In this document: positions 7,186 through 16,746 of the stretch, piece after piece
How the letters are laid out: each line of letters begins with the position of its first letter
How positions within the stretch are numbered: position 1 is the first letter of the stretch
NCBI RefSeq assembly: GCF_900101815.1
Contig: NZ_FNAO01000008.1
Coordinates: forward strand, 150,027-214,026
From: Pricia antarctica
Lineage (GTDB): Bacteria; Bacteroidota; Bacteroidia; Flavobacteriales; Flavobacteriaceae
DNA length: 64,000 nt
Direction: 5' to 3'
Made by a program: the position numbers and the translations under genes
The notes under the pieces: generated by a model
What the model was told of the DNA's origin: nothing
Database searches by the model: none
What the model saw: only the letters and a program-made list of their open reading frames with translations

Positions 7186-9213
7186 ATGGCTAAGAAAGAT
7201 ACAAGTACAACAAATCCGAAAAAACCTAAATTCAGTTCGTGGTGGATTTACGGATTGATCGCGATACTCTTGATCGGGTTTCAATTTTTAGGTAGTGGAA
7301 ATCTTGCAACTACCAAAAAAACCACCACCTCCGAACTTCAGGAGTACCTTAGAAATGGGGATATTGCCAAAATCCTGATTATCACCAATACCCGTCAGGC
7401 GAAGGTTTTCTTGACGGATGAGGCGCTTGCCAAGGACGTTCACAGCGATGTCAACGACAAACCCTTTCTACCATCGACTGGTGCCGTACCACAGTATGTC
7501 TTAGATTATGGCGATCTTCAAAATTTCGAGAACGAGATCAAGAATATCAAAAAGGAAAACAACCTCGAAACCATAGTCGATTACGATACGGACAACAATT
7601 ATCTGATGGATTTGCTATTGGGTATTTTACCGTTTGTGCTGATTATCGGCATCTGGCTCTATCTGATGCGGAGAATGTCGGGCGGAGGCGGTGGCGGTGC
7701 CGGCGGCCAGATATTCAATATTGGTAAATCAAAGGCAAAACTTTTTGATGAGAAGACAGACACCCGAACTTCTTTTAAAGATGTTGCCGGATTGGAAGGA
7801 GCCAAGGAAGAAGTAGAGGAGATTGTCGATTTCCTTAGAAATCCGGATAAATATACTTCCCTAGGCGGTAAAATTCCGAAAGGCGCATTATTGGTAGGCC
7901 CTCCGGGAACAGGTAAAACGTTGTTGGCCAAGGCCGTAGCGGGAGAGGCAAAAGTACCGTTTTTCTCCCTGTCAGGTTCCGACTTTGTGGAGATGTTCGT
8001 AGGGGTAGGTGCTTCCAGGGTACGTGACCTTTTCAAACAGGCCAAAGACAAATCGCCCGCCATCATATTCATTGATGAAATTGATGCAATCGGCCGCGCC
8101 CGTGGAAAAAACAATTTCACCGGTTCGAACGACGAACGTGAAAACACCCTGAACCAACTTTTGACCGAAATGGACGGTTTCGGCACTAATACGAATGTTA
8201 TCGTGTTGGCCGCCACCAACCGTGCCGACGTGCTTGATAAAGCATTGATGCGCGCAGGCCGTTTCGATAGGCAAATTTATGTAGATTTACCAGATGTCAG
8301 GGAACGTAAAGAAATTTTTGAAGTGCATTTACGGCCTATAAAAACCGCCGAAACCTTGGATATGGAATTTTTGGCAAGACAGACCCCCGGATTCTCTGGT
8401 GCCGACATTGCAAACGTTTGTAATGAGGCCGCGCTTATCGCCGCCAGAAAAGAACGGAAAGCTGTCACTAAACAAGATTTCTTGGATGCGGTAGATCGAA
8501 TTGTAGGAGGATTAGAGAAAAAGAACAAAATCATCACGGTTGGAGAGAAAGAGACTATTGCCTACCATGAGGCCGGTCACGCCACGGTAAGTTGGATGTT
8601 GGAACATGCCTCACCTCTAGTTAAGGTGACCATAGTGCCTCGGGGCCAATCGCTGGGTGCTGCGTGGTACCTGCCCGAAGAACGGCTCATTGTTCGGCCT
8701 GAACAAATGCTTGACGAAATGTGTGCCACGATGGGCGGTAGAGCGGCAGAAAGGGTGATTTTTGACCAAATTTCGACCGGTGCCTTGAGTGATCTCGAAA
8801 AAGTAACCAAACAGGCAAGGGCCATGGTGACCATTTATGGACTCAATGAGGAAATAGGCAACATTACCTATTATGATTCATCAGGACAGGATTCCTACGG
8901 ATTTTCGAAACCCTATAGTGAGGATACGGCACGGAAAATCGATGGCGAAATTTCCAAAATAATCGAAGAGCAGTACGAAAGAGCTATCGAGGTACTGACG
9001 TTACACAAAGACAAGCTTACTACTTTGGCCGAAAGACTCCTTGATAAAGAAGTCATATTCAAAGAAGACCTCGAAAAAATATTCGGTAAACGGCCTTTTG
9101 ATAAGGAATTCGATAAACTGGGACAAGAAAATATCGACAAAAAAAAGGAAAGTGGTGCGAAACCTGCTGAAGAAGAGACCATAGAGAACGAAACTGAGGA
9201 AAATAAAATATAA
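7186..9213 (+). CDS. ftsH: ATP-dependent zinc metalloprotease FtsH
   Basis: This membrane-bound AAA protease degrades misassembled membrane proteins and short-lived regulators. The 675-residue protein has two membrane segments (about residues 18-36 and 145-163) flanking a periplasmic domain, then a glycine-rich linker. The AAA domain has Walker A GPPGTGKT near 238 and Walker B IIFIDEIDAIGRARG; the peptidase zinc motif is HEAGH near 461. The C-terminus is a charged tail (EEETIENETEENKI). It sits between rsfS and the LUD/cdsA/psd genes, a placement that fits FtsH's known involvement in lipid balance in other bacteria. Confidence 0.97.
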   Translation: MAKKDTSTTNPKKPKFSSWWIYGLIAILLIGFQFLGSGNLATTKKTTTSELQEYLRNGDIAKILIITNTRQAKVFLTDEALAKDVHSDVNDKPFLPSTGAVPQYVLDYGDLQNFENEIKNIKKENNLETIVDYDTDNNYLMDLLLGILPFVLIIGIWLYLMRRMSGGGGGGAGGQIFNIGKSKAKLFDEKTDTRTSFKDVAGLEGAKEEVEEIVDFLRNPDKYTSLGGKIPKGALLVGPPGTGKTLLAKAVAGEAKVPFFSLSGSDFVEMFVGVGASRVRDLFKQAKDKSPAIIFIDEIDAIGRARGKNNFTGSNDERENTLNQLLTEMDGFGTNTNVIVLAATNRADVLDKALMRAGRFDRQIYVDLPDVRERKEIFEVHLRPIKTAETLDMEFLARQTPGFSGADIANVCNEAALIAARKERKAVTKQDFLDAVDRIVGGLEKKNKIITVGEKETIAYHEAGHATVSWMLEHASPLVKVTIVPRGQSLGAAWYLPEERLIVRPEQMLDEMCATMGGRAAERVIFDQISTGALSDLEKVTKQARAMVTIYGLNEEIGNITYYDSSGQDSYGFSKPYSEDTARKIDGEISKIIEEQYERAIEVLTLHKDKLTTLAERLLDKEVIFKEDLEKIFGKRPFDKEFDKLGQENIDKKKESGAKPAEEETIENETEENKI

Positions 9214-9316
9214 AATTTATCGTTGTCCTTAAACGGAGGGCACACATATGACTGCCATTCATTGGAGTTACCTAAATTTATGAGTGGCAGAAATATGAAT
9301 TACGTTATAATATTGA

Positions 9317-9931
9317 ATGGGGCTATTTGACAAATTATTCGGTGGCGGCAAACAGAAGAAGGTTTCCAAAGAGACTGCGGAGACTAGAGGTGCCCATATG
9401 CCAGACCTCAACATACCTGTTGACGAGAAATTCACGATCCATTTTAAAAAGAACGGAGGCAAGTTTCTTTATTGTGATTCGTTTGCCGAAATTACGCAGG
9501 CACTTCGGAATATTCTTGGGGAAAACGATTGGCAAGATCAGCCCTTTTATGGACTTGATCCTAAACTTCAGGAACGATTTTCAAAAGAGAATGTACAGTT
9601 TACCGATAAAAGCAATCAGAGTGAAGTTTTCTTTACCACCTGCGAACATCTCATCGCGCAAAATGGTTCGATTTTGGTCTGTTCCAACCAATTAATGGAC
9701 AAAAAGCTAAACGAACTCCCCTATAATGTTATCGTTTTCGCTACTACCAGTCAATTGGTGGAATCTATCGGGGAGGGGTTAAAAACTATTAAAAGGAAAT
9801 ATGGCCATAACATTCCAGCCAATATTACCACCTTAAAACACTTTCAAGCGAACGAAGGGAACGCCGACGACTTTTTGACCTATGGCAGCAGTTCCAAAAA
9901 TTTGTATCTTTTGCTTTTAGAAGATCTATAA
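9317..9931 (+). CDS. LUD domain protein (LutC/YkgG-like)
   Basis: A 204-residue protein ending in a LUD-like domain, with a conserved block GSILVCSNQLMDKKLNELPY followed by NVIVFATTSQLVESIGEGLK. The N-terminus (MGLFDKLFGGGKQKK) is a short amphipathic basic segment. In LutABC systems LUD proteins take part in lactate oxidation, but no LutA or LutB partner is nearby. The location between ftsH and cdsA, with 15 bp to cdsA, suggests a membrane or envelope link. The enzymatic role is unknown. Confidence 0.7.
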   Translation: MGLFDKLFGGGKQKKVSKETAETRGAHMPDLNIPVDEKFTIHFKKNGGKFLYCDSFAEITQALRNILGENDWQDQPFYGLDPKLQERFSKENVQFTDKSNQSEVFFTTCEHLIAQNGSILVCSNQLMDKKLNELPYNVIVFATTSQLVESIGEGLKTIKRKYGHNIPANITTLKHFQANEGNADDFLTYGSSSKNLYLLLLEDL

Positions 9932-9946
9932 TAGAATATCTGAGGC

Positions 9947-10750
9947 ATGAGGGAAATTTTAAGACGTTCACTTACCGGAGCAGTGTATATGATACTTCTC
10001 CTTTCCGCCGTATTTTTAAGTTCGGACGCTTTTGATTTTTTGTTTATGGTTTTCGGTCTTGCTTGCCTGAATGAATACAAAAAATTAGTGGGCTTAGAGG
10101 GGCGCTACATCTACATGGCCTATCTGGCCCTTTGGTGGGCCTTTATCTATTTCGTGACCGACATTTGGTTGGTTTATGCCCTTTTGCTCTGTACCCTTAC
10201 TGTTAATTTCCTTCTTTTGTACTATCTTTTTTCAAAAAAGGAAAAATTGTTCAATACCTTTCAGAAATTTATAATCGGATTATTCTATATCGGCGGAGGC
10301 TGTATCTTTTTGACTATGATTCCATATACCAACGATGACTTCGTGAAATTTCTGATCATTGGTATTTTCCTTCTCATTTGGGTCAGCGATTCGTTTGCCT
10401 ATATTGTTGGGCGTTTGTTGGGGCGAACGAAATTGTTTCCGAGGGTTTCGCCTAAAAAAACGGTAGAGGGTGCCTTGGGAGGATTGGTATTTGCACTGGC
10501 TACCGCTTATCTTCTGGCGAAATACGAACCTATTATCACACCATGGCAATGGCTAGTTCTTGCTGCCATAATTGTGGTAGCGGGTGGCTTGGGCGATTTG
10601 GTAGAATCGAAGTTGAAAAGGGCCGCCGGAGTAAAGGACAGTGGTGCTATTCTTCCGGGCCATGGCGGCATGCTCGATCGTTTGGACAGTTTGGTTTTTG
10701 CCGCCCCGTTCGCTTATTTAACCTTAAATATTTTCGCCAATGTTTCATAG
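9947..10750 (+). CDS. cdsA: Phosphatidate cytidylyltransferase
   Basis: This integral membrane enzyme converts phosphatidic acid and CTP to CDP-diacylglycerol, the branch point of phospholipid synthesis. The 267-residue protein has several hydrophobic helices and the family signature in its C-terminal third: SPKKTVEGALGG near residue 167, then GDLVESKLKRAAGVKDSG and LPGHGGMLDRLDS. It follows the LUD gene by 15 bp and overlaps psd by 11 bp, so the lipid genes are translationally coupled. Confidence 0.95.
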   Translation: MREILRRSLTGAVYMILLLSAVFLSSDAFDFLFMVFGLACLNEYKKLVGLEGRYIYMAYLALWWAFIYFVTDIWLVYALLLCTLTVNFLLLYYLFSKKEKLFNTFQKFIIGLFYIGGGCIFLTMIPYTNDDFVKFLIIGIFLLIWVSDSFAYIVGRLLGRTKLFPRVSPKKTVEGALGGLVFALATAYLLAKYEPIITPWQWLVLAAIIVVAGGLGDLVESKLKRAAGVKDSGAILPGHGGMLDRLDSLVFAAPFAYLTLNIFANVS

Positions 10751-11426
10751 AGAGGGCCAAAAAATAATATTGACCACTTTTTTTATTGTATCCGCAATCA
10801 TATTGATATCACAATTTTATGTGGATATTCCTTGGCTTCGTTGGGGGCTTCAAATCGTTGCCCTGATATTACTAATCTTGATATTACAGTTCTTTCGCAA
10901 TCCTACAAGGAAGACGATAAAAAATTTCGATGAAATATTGGCGCCCGTTGACGGCAAAGTAGTAGTTATCGAAGAAGTGGAGGAGACCGAGTTTTTCAAA
11001 GATAAACGCAGGCAGGTCTCCATTTTCATGTCACCCGTCAACGTGCATGTCACCCGTTACCCCGCCAGTGGCACCGTGAAATATTCCAAATACCATCCCG
11101 GGAAATATCTGGTCGCATGGCATCCCAAATCGAGTACCGAGAACGAACGTACCACAGTGGTCATAAAAACTCCGAAATTCGGCGATATTCTTTACCGCCA
11201 GATTGCCGGAGCTATGGCGCGCCGCATCGTAAATTATGCCGAAGAAGGTGAAAGCGTACAGCAAGGCGAAGATGCCGGATTTATAAAGTTCGGATCACGG
11301 GTCGATGTATTCCTGCCTTTAGATTGTGCAATTACTGTAAAACTCAACCAAAAAGTAACGGGCGCAAAAACTTGTATAGCCGCCGTCGCCATCAAAAAGG
11401 ATGAAGAACGAGAAACTACATACTAA
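10740..11426 (+). CDS. psd: Phosphatidylserine decarboxylase, short archaeal-type form
   Basis: This enzyme decarboxylates phosphatidylserine to phosphatidylethanolamine. The 228-residue protein has one or two N-terminal membrane helices and the core FFRNPTRK, LAPVDGKVVVIEEV, and FMSPVNVHVTRYPASG. Self-cleavage to form the pyruvoyl cofactor should occur at the FGS motif with Ser186 (IKFGSRVDVFLP). This FGS short form differs from the LGST long form of Escherichia coli. It overlaps cdsA by 11 bp and the acyl-CoA-binding protein gene by 26 bp. Confidence 0.93.
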   Translation: MFHREGQKIILTTFFIVSAIILISQFYVDIPWLRWGLQIVALILLILILQFFRNPTRKTIKNFDEILAPVDGKVVVIEEVEETEFFKDKRRQVSIFMSPVNVHVTRYPASGTVKYSKYHPGKYLVAWHPKSSTENERTTVVIKTPKFGDILYRQIAGAMARRIVNYAEEGESVQQGEDAGFIKFGSRVDVFLPLDCAITVKLNQKVTGAKTCIAAVAIKKDEERETTY

Positions 11427-11661
11427 TTTTGCAAAAGCGGTCGAGTTCATGAACAAGTACACCGAACCCATGCCCGCCGATCTTCTCCTAAAGCTCTATG
11501 CCTACTACAAAATCGCCAATAAGAATTACGACAATCCAGGTAGTAGCACCCCCCTTATCAACGCTTTTAAGGCCAATGCCCTTATACAGGCAAATAAGAT
11601 GAGTCGAGAAGATGCGATGAAAGCCTATGTGAAATTGGTGAAGCAAAACTTTCATTCATAG
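11401..11661 (+). CDS. Acyl-CoA-binding protein
   Basis: A four-helix acyl-CoA-binding domain filling all 86 residues. Family hallmarks are LLLKLYAYYKIANKNYD (residues 22-38; the Tyr and Lys contact the acyl-CoA headgroup) and KMSREDAMKAYVKLVKQ near the end. Family members bind long-chain acyl-CoA in the cytosol. The start at 11401 is needed to keep the first helix (NFAKAVEFMNKYTEPMP), so its first 26 bp overlap the end of psd in another frame. The 3' end overlaps the convergent creatininase gene by 10 bp. Placement at the end of the cdsA-psd run suggests delivery of acyl-CoA to phospholipid synthesis, which is inference. Confidence 0.88.
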   Translation: MKNEKLHTNFAKAVEFMNKYTEPMPADLLLKLYAYYKIANKNYDNPGSSTPLINAFKANALIQANKMSREDAMKAYVKLVKQNFHS

Positions 11662-12413
11662 AGATCCTCCAAATCGGCCTGACAGAGCTCGAACATAAAA
11701 TTTCCCATTTTCTGGGTGACGTCCGTAAAAAATCGTTCTCCCTTTTCCTTGGTGGATTTATGGGGATTACCAACGCCCGTATCGGCACTGATTTTTGACC
11801 ACTGACGCTCGGCCCAGACCCATCCTTCCGAAAATGATTTTATTTTGTAGCCTTTAGATGCCCCGTCGCCCCATTTTTCCTTCGGAAGTACCAAATCGGG
11901 CCGTAGATGTAGCATCAAACTGGTCTCCATCTCATCCGCATGGTCGCCCTTTTCTTCAAAATAATCCTTCTTATCCAATGCCTGCGCCCAAAAAGAAAAA
12001 CTGATAAACATTTTTGGAAACTTTAAACCGAGTTCCCTTACCAAGGGCTTAAAATTATTTCCTCCGTGACTGTTAAAAATCAACAACTTATAAATTCCCT
12101 GTCGGTTCAATACGGCAACGATATCCGATAGAATAGCGAATTGTGTACTTGGGTTCAAATTAATATCCAGGTAGATATCGGACTGGCCTGTATTCACCCC
12201 AAACGGAAGTGTGGGCAAAACAACTACCTTTCCCCCTTTTTTCCAAGCAATCCGGGCGGATTCCGCCGCAAGGGCGTCCGCCTCATAATTGTCGGTGGCG
12301 TAGGGTAAATGGTAGTTGTGGGCTTCGGTTGCGCCCCAAGGTAGAACGGCTAAATCGAACTTGGCATCCTTAAGAGCTTTCCAATTGGTTTCGGCAAGAA
12401 TATAGGGTCTCAT
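11652..12413 (-). CDS. Creatininase family amidohydrolase
   Basis: A 253-residue metal-dependent amidohydrolase of the creatininase/formamidase superfamily. The metal ligands are recognisable in WGATEAHNYHLPYATDNYEA (Glu, His and Asp near residues 29-41), the loop FNSHGGNN near 113, and HADEMETSLML near 157. Members act on creatinine, formamides or flavin and mycofactocin intermediates, so the substrate here is open. The gene converges with the acyl-CoA-binding protein gene (10 bp overlap) and lies 19 bp after the lipoprotein gene on the same strand. Confidence 0.85.
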   Translation of the reverse strand: MRPYILAETNWKALKDAKFDLAVLPWGATEAHNYHLPYATDNYEADALAAESARIAWKKGGKVVVLPTLPFGVNTGQSDIYLDINLNPSTQFAILSDIVAVLNRQGIYKLLIFNSHGGNNFKPLVRELGLKFPKMFISFSFWAQALDKKDYFEEKGDHADEMETSLMLHLRPDLVLPKEKWGDGASKGYKIKSFSEGWVWAERQWSKISADTGVGNPHKSTKEKGERFFTDVTQKMGNFMFELCQADLEDLYE

Positions 12414-12432
12414 AATCTATTTTGGGACAAAT

Positions 12433-13026
12433 TTATTCGAAAGGCCCGACCATGATATGCGCCCTGAACGTGCCGGGATCCATCAACCAAGGCATTCCTT
12501 TTTCATGCGGCTTGTCGGGTAGGCCGGTAGATTCCGTGGTGGCAAAAGGCGTGTAGATGACATAGCGGTATTGGGCATCGCCCAGTTCCCCTGTGGTTTT
12601 GTCGTATGCTTCATCGGTGCCATAGTAGACATATAGCATACTTGGTTCCTTGGGCATTTGCAATGTACCCGCCTCGACCTCTGCGCCGCGAATTTCATCT
12701 CGTTCCTTCCCTTTTTTACCTTCCCCCGAAAGCTCTCTGCCCCGTTTCATAAACGGTTCCAATTTTTTAGCGTAACAGGATACACTAATCCCTTCTTTGT
12801 TCGGGTTATCGGCCAAACAGACCAAATTATTGGTTCCTTTGCGCAATACGGTCATTTCACCGTCTTCGTTATAGCCGTAGACCATCGCACCTGCCTTGTC
12901 AGCTTCCGGTGCCGGAAGCGTTGCGGTCTTGATCTGGACTTCGGCAGGAAGGATCTCTGGTTTTTTTTCTTGGCCGATACAAGAAAACATGAGTAACGAA
13001 GTAGCTAAAAGTATAGTAGGCTTCAT
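12433..13026 (-). CDS. Conserved hypothetical lipoprotein
   Basis: A 197-residue protein starting with a lipoprotein signal peptide (MKPTILLATSLLMFSC; lipid attachment at Cys16). The mature part begins with a charged, proline-rich linker and contains a globular region with MVYGYNEDGEMTVLRKGTNN, an internal Cys pair (LVCLADN, VSCYAKK) and a tail ending in GTFRAHIMVGPFE. I do not recognise a named family. Downstream by 19 bp is the creatininase-family gene, so the two may share a transcript. Confidence 0.75.
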   Translation of the reverse strand: MKPTILLATSLLMFSCIGQEKKPEILPAEVQIKTATLPAPEADKAGAMVYGYNEDGEMTVLRKGTNNLVCLADNPNKEGISVSCYAKKLEPFMKRGRELSGEGKKGKERDEIRGAEVEAGTLQMPKEPSMLYVYYGTDEAYDKTTGELGDAQYRYVIYTPFATTESTGLPDKPHEKGMPWLMDPGTFRAHIMVGPFE

Positions 13027-13052
13027 AATTGGATTATTTTATCTAAATTTTT

Positions 13053-13087
13053 TAAAGATAATCATCATAATTAAATTTTCGGCCAAA
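13053..13087 (-). promoter_or_regulatory. Putative promoter for the lipoprotein gene
   Basis: Read on the minus strand, TTTG at 13087-13084 and TATCTTTA at 13060-13053 are 23 bp apart. The second departs from TAnnTTTG only at its last base. The predicted start point leaves a leader of about 20 nt. Confidence 0.4.
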
Positions 13088-13243
13088 AAATCATATAAGT
13101 ATACACTTTAAAATCGAAAACCCTATATAAATTGGCATTTGGCAGTGTCATTTCTCATGTCGGAACGCTCGTTAAAACAATAAAAACTAAATTTCGAGTT
13201 GCCTCCCTAGCTTGCCCATTTCTGTAAAGAATACCTCTCGCAA

Positions 13244-16018
13244 TTAAGTAAGGCTACCAAGACTCTTCTCCAACGTCTCGATCTTGGCCTCCGCATCGGC
13301 CTGCTTTTTACGTTCCATCGCAATCACCTGCTCGGGCGCATTGTTGACGAAACGCTCGTTGGAAAGTTTCTTTTGTACGGATTTCAAGAAGCCTTTGGTA
13401 TACTTCAGTTCATCCTCAATTTTTTGAATTTCGGCCTCCACGTCAATGGCTTCGCCTATTGGAACAAAATATTCATTACTTCTTACCCGAAAAGATAGCG
13501 CACCTTCAACCGAGGCGTCAACGTAGGCTATTCTTGAAAGATTTGTCAGTTTTCCGATAACCACGTCCCATTTTTTCGAGGTTTTTTCCTCATCCATGAC
13601 GTAAAGTTCCAACGCTTCCTTCATAGGGATGTTTTTTTCTTTTCGGATGTTTCGAACGCCGGATACGACCTCGGCCACGAACTCGAATTCCTTGATCAAA
13701 TCAACATCCACGTTTTGAGCTTTAGGCCATTCTGAAACCACTAGGGCCTCTTGGGGCGAACGCTCGGAGATATGCTGCCAGACTTCTTCGGTCAGAAAGG
13801 GCATAAAAGGATGCAATAATTTCAGGTTCAGCTCGAAAAGAGAGATGACGGCATCATAGGTCGTTCTATCAATGGGCTTTTGATAATCAGGTTTGATAAT
13901 TTCGAGCAACCACGAACTGTAATCGTCCCAGACCAGCTTATAAATGGCCATCAGGGCATCGGAAATACGATATTTACTGAAATGGTCCTCGATTTCGATC
14001 AAAGTTTGATCGAACTTGGCGGTATACCAAGCGATACCCAATTTGGAGGCTTCGGGCTGGGGCAGATCGCTTACCTCCCACCCTTTCACCAATCGGAATC
14101 CGTTCCAGATCTTATTGGCGAAGTTCTTGCCCTGCTGGCAAAGGTCTTCGTCGAACATAAGGTCGTTGCCGGCGGCAGAACTTAAAAGCAATCCCACACG
14201 GACGCCATCGGCGCCATATTCCTCGATAAGCTTGATTGCATCGGGCGAGTTTCCGAGGGATTTCGACATTTTACGCCGTTGCTTATCGCGCACCAATCCC
14301 GTAAAATAGACATTTTGAAAGGGGCGTTCATCGCGGAATTCATACCCGGCAACAATCATACGTGCCACCCAGAAAAAGATGATGTCGGGACCGGTGACCA
14401 AATCGTTGGTCGGATAGTAATAATTGATTTCTTCGTTATCAGGCTCTAGGATGCCGTTGAACACACTGATCGGCCATAGCCAAGAGGAGAACCAAGTATC
14501 TAGGGCGTCTTCATCTTGCCGCAAATCGTCAAGCTTTAGAATTTTTGCCGATTTTCTTTTCAGATAGTCCGCAGAACCTGCGGCATGCGAAGTTCCGATT
14601 GCCCCGGTGATGCCCGGAGCCGCAGAATTACCCACTGCTGATGCTCCCAAAACTCCAGAAGAACCGCCATCGCCGGAACTAGTTGATACACCGGTAATCT
14701 TTTCATTTGCTCTCAGTAATGCTTCTTCCTTGCTCTCCGCTACTACAAAATCATCCTCCCCGTCGCCGAAATAGTAGGCGGGAATCTGCTGCCCCCACCA
14801 AAGTTGGCGCGAGATGTTCCAATCCCGGATATTTTCCATCCAGTGACGATACGTATTATCAAATTTTTTAGGGAAAAATTTGATTTCTTCGGTTTCAAGT
14901 ACGGCGGTAAGGGCCGGTTGGGCCAACTTTTCCATTTTTAGGAACCACTGGTCGCTCAATCGCGGCTCTATGACCGCTTTGGTACGCTCGGAAGTACCTA
15001 CTTTATTGACATAGTTTTCCGTTTTTACCAGAAATCCCTTTTCTTCCAACTCCTTGGTAATTTCCTTACGGACCACGAATCGGTCTTTCCCCTCATAATG
15101 CAATCCGAAGGAATTCAAGGTGGCATCCGCATTAAAAATATCGATGATCTCTAAATCGTACTTTTCACCCAAGGCCTTATCGTTAATATCGTGCGCGGGG
15201 GTTATTTTCAGGCATCCGGTACCGAATTCCATATCCACATAGGCATCCTCAATAATCGGAACGATCCGATTACAAATGGGAACGATGGCTTTTTTGCCTT
15301 TCAAATGCCGAAAACGCCCATCATTGGGATTGATACAGATAGCGGTATCGCCCAGAATGGTTTCCGGTCTTGTAGTAGCAATGGTTACTTTTTCTTCTGA
15401 ACCTTCTATCGGATAGGATAAATAGTACAATAATCCCTGTTTTTCCTCATAAATAACTTCCTCGTCCGACAGCGTCGTCTGTGCCTCCGGATCCCAATTG
15501 ACCATGCGATGGCCACGATAGATCAATCCCTTATTGAACAGATCGACAAAAACCTTGATGACCGATTTGTACATATCGTCATCCATGGTAAACTTGGTAC
15601 GGTGCCAATCGCACGAACAACCGAGCTTTTTGAGCTGCTCCAGAATAACGCCCCCGTACTCGTCCGTCCATTCCCAAGCGTATTTCAGGAATTCCTCTCG
15701 GCTCAGGTCGGATTTATCGATGCCTTCGGATTTCAACTTAGCCACGACCTTGGCTTCTGTGGCTATGGAGGCATGATCCATGCCCGGCACCCAACAGACA
15801 TTTTTACCCATCAGGCGCGCCCGACGGATCAGAACGTCTTGAATGGTGGCATTCATCATATGCCCCATGTGAAGCACGCCGGTAACGTTCGGCGGTGGGA
15901 TTACGATAGTATAGGGTTCGCGATCGTCAGGCACGGAATCAAAGTACTTATGTTCCATCCAATAGTCGTACCAGTGGTCTTCAGCTTTATGGGCATTGTA
16001 TTTCGAGGGTATATCCAT
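13244..16018 (-). CDS. valS: Valine--tRNA ligase with a low-complexity insertion
   Basis: This class I aminoacyl-tRNA synthetase charges tRNA-Val and edits misactivated threonine. The 924-residue protein has the HIGH-type motif [16 protein letters not shown] near residue 50, the CP1 editing domain (about 190-340, with the block [14 protein letters not shown]), KMSKS as [11 protein letters not shown] near 580, an anticodon-binding domain, and a C-terminal coiled coil ([19 protein letters not shown]). Odd feature: residues 444-483 are about three quarters Gly, Ser, Ala and Thr. They lie between the block ending [13 protein letters not shown] and the catalytic-core motif [15 protein letters not shown]. 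The insert keeps frame and all signature motifs are intact, so the enzyme should work. Confidence 0.96.
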   Translation of the reverse strand: MDIPSKYNAHKAEDHWYDYWMEHKYFDSVPDDREPYTIVIPPPNVTGVLHMGHMMNATIQDVLIRRARLMGKNVCWVPGMDHASIATEAKVVAKLKSEGIDKSDLSREEFLKYAWEWTDEYGGVILEQLKKLGCSCDWHRTKFTMDDDMYKSVIKVFVDLFNKGLIYRGHRMVNWDPEAQTTLSDEEVIYEEKQGLLYYLSYPIEGSEEKVTIATTRPETILGDTAICINPNDGRFRHLKGKKAIVPICNRIVPIIEDAYVDMEFGTGCLKITPAHDINDKALGEKYDLEIIDIFNADATLNSFGLHYEGKDRFVVRKEITKELEEKGFLVKTENYVNKVGTSERTKAVIEPRLSDQWFLKMEKLAQPALTAVLETEEIKFFPKKFDNTYRHWMENIRDWNISRQLWWGQQIPAYYFGDGEDDFVVAESKEEALLRANEKITGVSTSSGDGGSSGVLGASAVGNSAAPGITGAIGTSHAAGSADYLKRKSAKILKLDDLRQDEDALDTWFSSWLWPISVFNGILEPDNEEINYYYPTNDLVTGPDIIFFWVARMIVAGYEFRDERPFQNVYFTGLVRDKQRRKMSKSLGNSPDAIKLIEEYGADGVRVGLLLSSAAGNDLMFDEDLCQQGKNFANKIWNGFRLVKGWEVSDLPQPEASKLGIAWYTAKFDQTLIEIEDHFSKYRISDALMAIYKLVWDDYSSWLLEIIKPDYQKPIDRTTYDAVISLFELNLKLLHPFMPFLTEEVWQHISERSPQEALVVSEWPKAQNVDVDLIKEFEFVAEVVSGVRNIRKEKNIPMKEALELYVMDEEKTSKKWDVVIGKLTNLSRIAYVDASVEGALSFRVRSNEYFVPIGEAIDVEAEIQKIEDELKYTKGFLKSVQKKLSNERFVNNAPEQVIAMERKKQADAEAKIETLEKSLGSLT
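14570..14689 (-). other. In-frame Gly/Ser/Ala-rich insertion in valS
   Basis: This 120-bp segment encodes 40 residues starting [12 protein letters not shown] and ending with HAAGSA. In ValRS proteins I know, this place holds only a short charged linker before the [13 protein letters not shown] block. It shows no simple DNA tandem repeat, and it lacks the terminal Cys/Ser and His-Asn residues of an intein. Confidence 0.6.
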
Positions 16019-16160
16019 GTTTTGGAACGGTTTTTGGAAGATATACAGCGGTTTGGCAAATTTGAGGCCAGCCCCTGTTAATTGTTGATAAGTTATGGCA
16101 ATTTTGCCCTATTTTAAATACGAAACAAAAATAAGCAACGTTAACACATAAGTAAAGAAT

Positions 16161-16192
16161 TTTGGAGGTTCATGCGAAAAGATTTAATTTTG
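16161..16192 (+). promoter_or_regulatory. Promoter for the DUF1573 gene, both elements present
   Basis: TTTG at 16161-16164 and TAATTTTG at 16185-16192 are separated by 20 bp. This is a near-ideal match to the Bacteroidota primary sigma consensus (TTTG, about 19-21 bp, TAnnTTTG). The predicted start of transcription leaves a leader of roughly 20 nt before the ATG at 16216, which supports that start over an upstream in-frame start at 16162. Confidence 0.65.
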
Positions 16193-16215
16193 GACTTCCC
16201 TTTAAAACCAAAATC

Positions 16216-16602
16216 ATGAAAAAAATAGTACTTGTATTGTTCGTTGGCCTAATGGGATTTACCGTTACCGCACAGGAAAAGGCCGCTAAAATCGAGTTTA
16301 AGTCAGAAACCGTTGATTACGGGGAAGTAGCCAAAGGCGCCGATGGCGTTCGGGCATTTGAGTTCACGAACACCGGTGATGCACCCCTGATTATCACCAA
16401 GGTAAGCTCAAGTTGTGGCTGTACCATCCCAAAGAAACCGGAAGATCCGATTCTACCGGGCAAAACGGGTGAAATTCAGGTGAAGTACGATACAAATCGT
16501 GTCGGACCCATCCGAAAGGCGATAACCGTAATCTCAAATTCAGATACCCCCACGAAAGTCCTTAAAATCAAGGGCGAAGTGAAGGCCGTTGACGGAAAGT
16601 AA
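16216..16602 (+). CDS. DUF1573 domain secreted protein
   Basis: A 128-residue exported protein. A signal peptide (MKKIVLVLFVGLMGFTVTAQ) precedes a single Ig-like DUF1573 domain with the hallmark SSSCGCTIPKKPEDPILPGK and FTNTGDAPLIITKV. DUF1573 domains resemble ASH/MSP beta-sandwich domains and are abundant and uncharacterised in Bacteroidota; many are periplasmic or surface-exposed. The start at 16216 gives the clean signal peptide and fits the promoter at 16161-16192. It is monocistronic, ending at a strong terminator. Confidence 0.88.
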   Translation: MKKIVLVLFVGLMGFTVTAQEKAAKIEFKSETVDYGEVAKGADGVRAFEFTNTGDAPLIITKVSSSCGCTIPKKPEDPILPGKTGEIQVKYDTNRVGPIRKAITVISNSDTPTKVLKIKGEVKAVDGK

Positions 16603-16625
16603 TACTCCATAACCCTATTTTAATG

Positions 16626-16656
16626 AAAACCCCGATTTCAACATCGGGGTTTTTTG
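16626..16656 (+). terminator. Rho-independent terminator after the DUF1573 gene
   Basis: A stem of about ten pairs (AAACCCCGAT with ATCGGGGTTT) around a TTCAAC loop is followed by a run of T. The A-rich left arm means it could also work for the convergent protease gene. Confidence 0.85.
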
Positions 16657-16746
16657 TTTATAAGAGTTAACTATGGCGGATTGCCGGGTGAATTTGATAC
16701 CAAATGGTTTATGGGTCTACGGACACCGTGCAGCGAAAATCTGTCC

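Noticed and set aside
7659-8219. 186-codon minus-strand frame inside ftsH
   Set aside because: It overlaps the AAA domain of FtsH and has no independent support.
14570-14689. Intein in ValRS
   Set aside because: The segment is only 40 residues and lacks splice-junction Cys/Ser and the terminal His-Asn, so it cannot be an intein.
15509-16081. 190-codon plus-strand frame opposite valS
   Set aside because: A shadow of the conserved ValRS N-terminal half; the ValRS motifs on the minus strand decide the matter.
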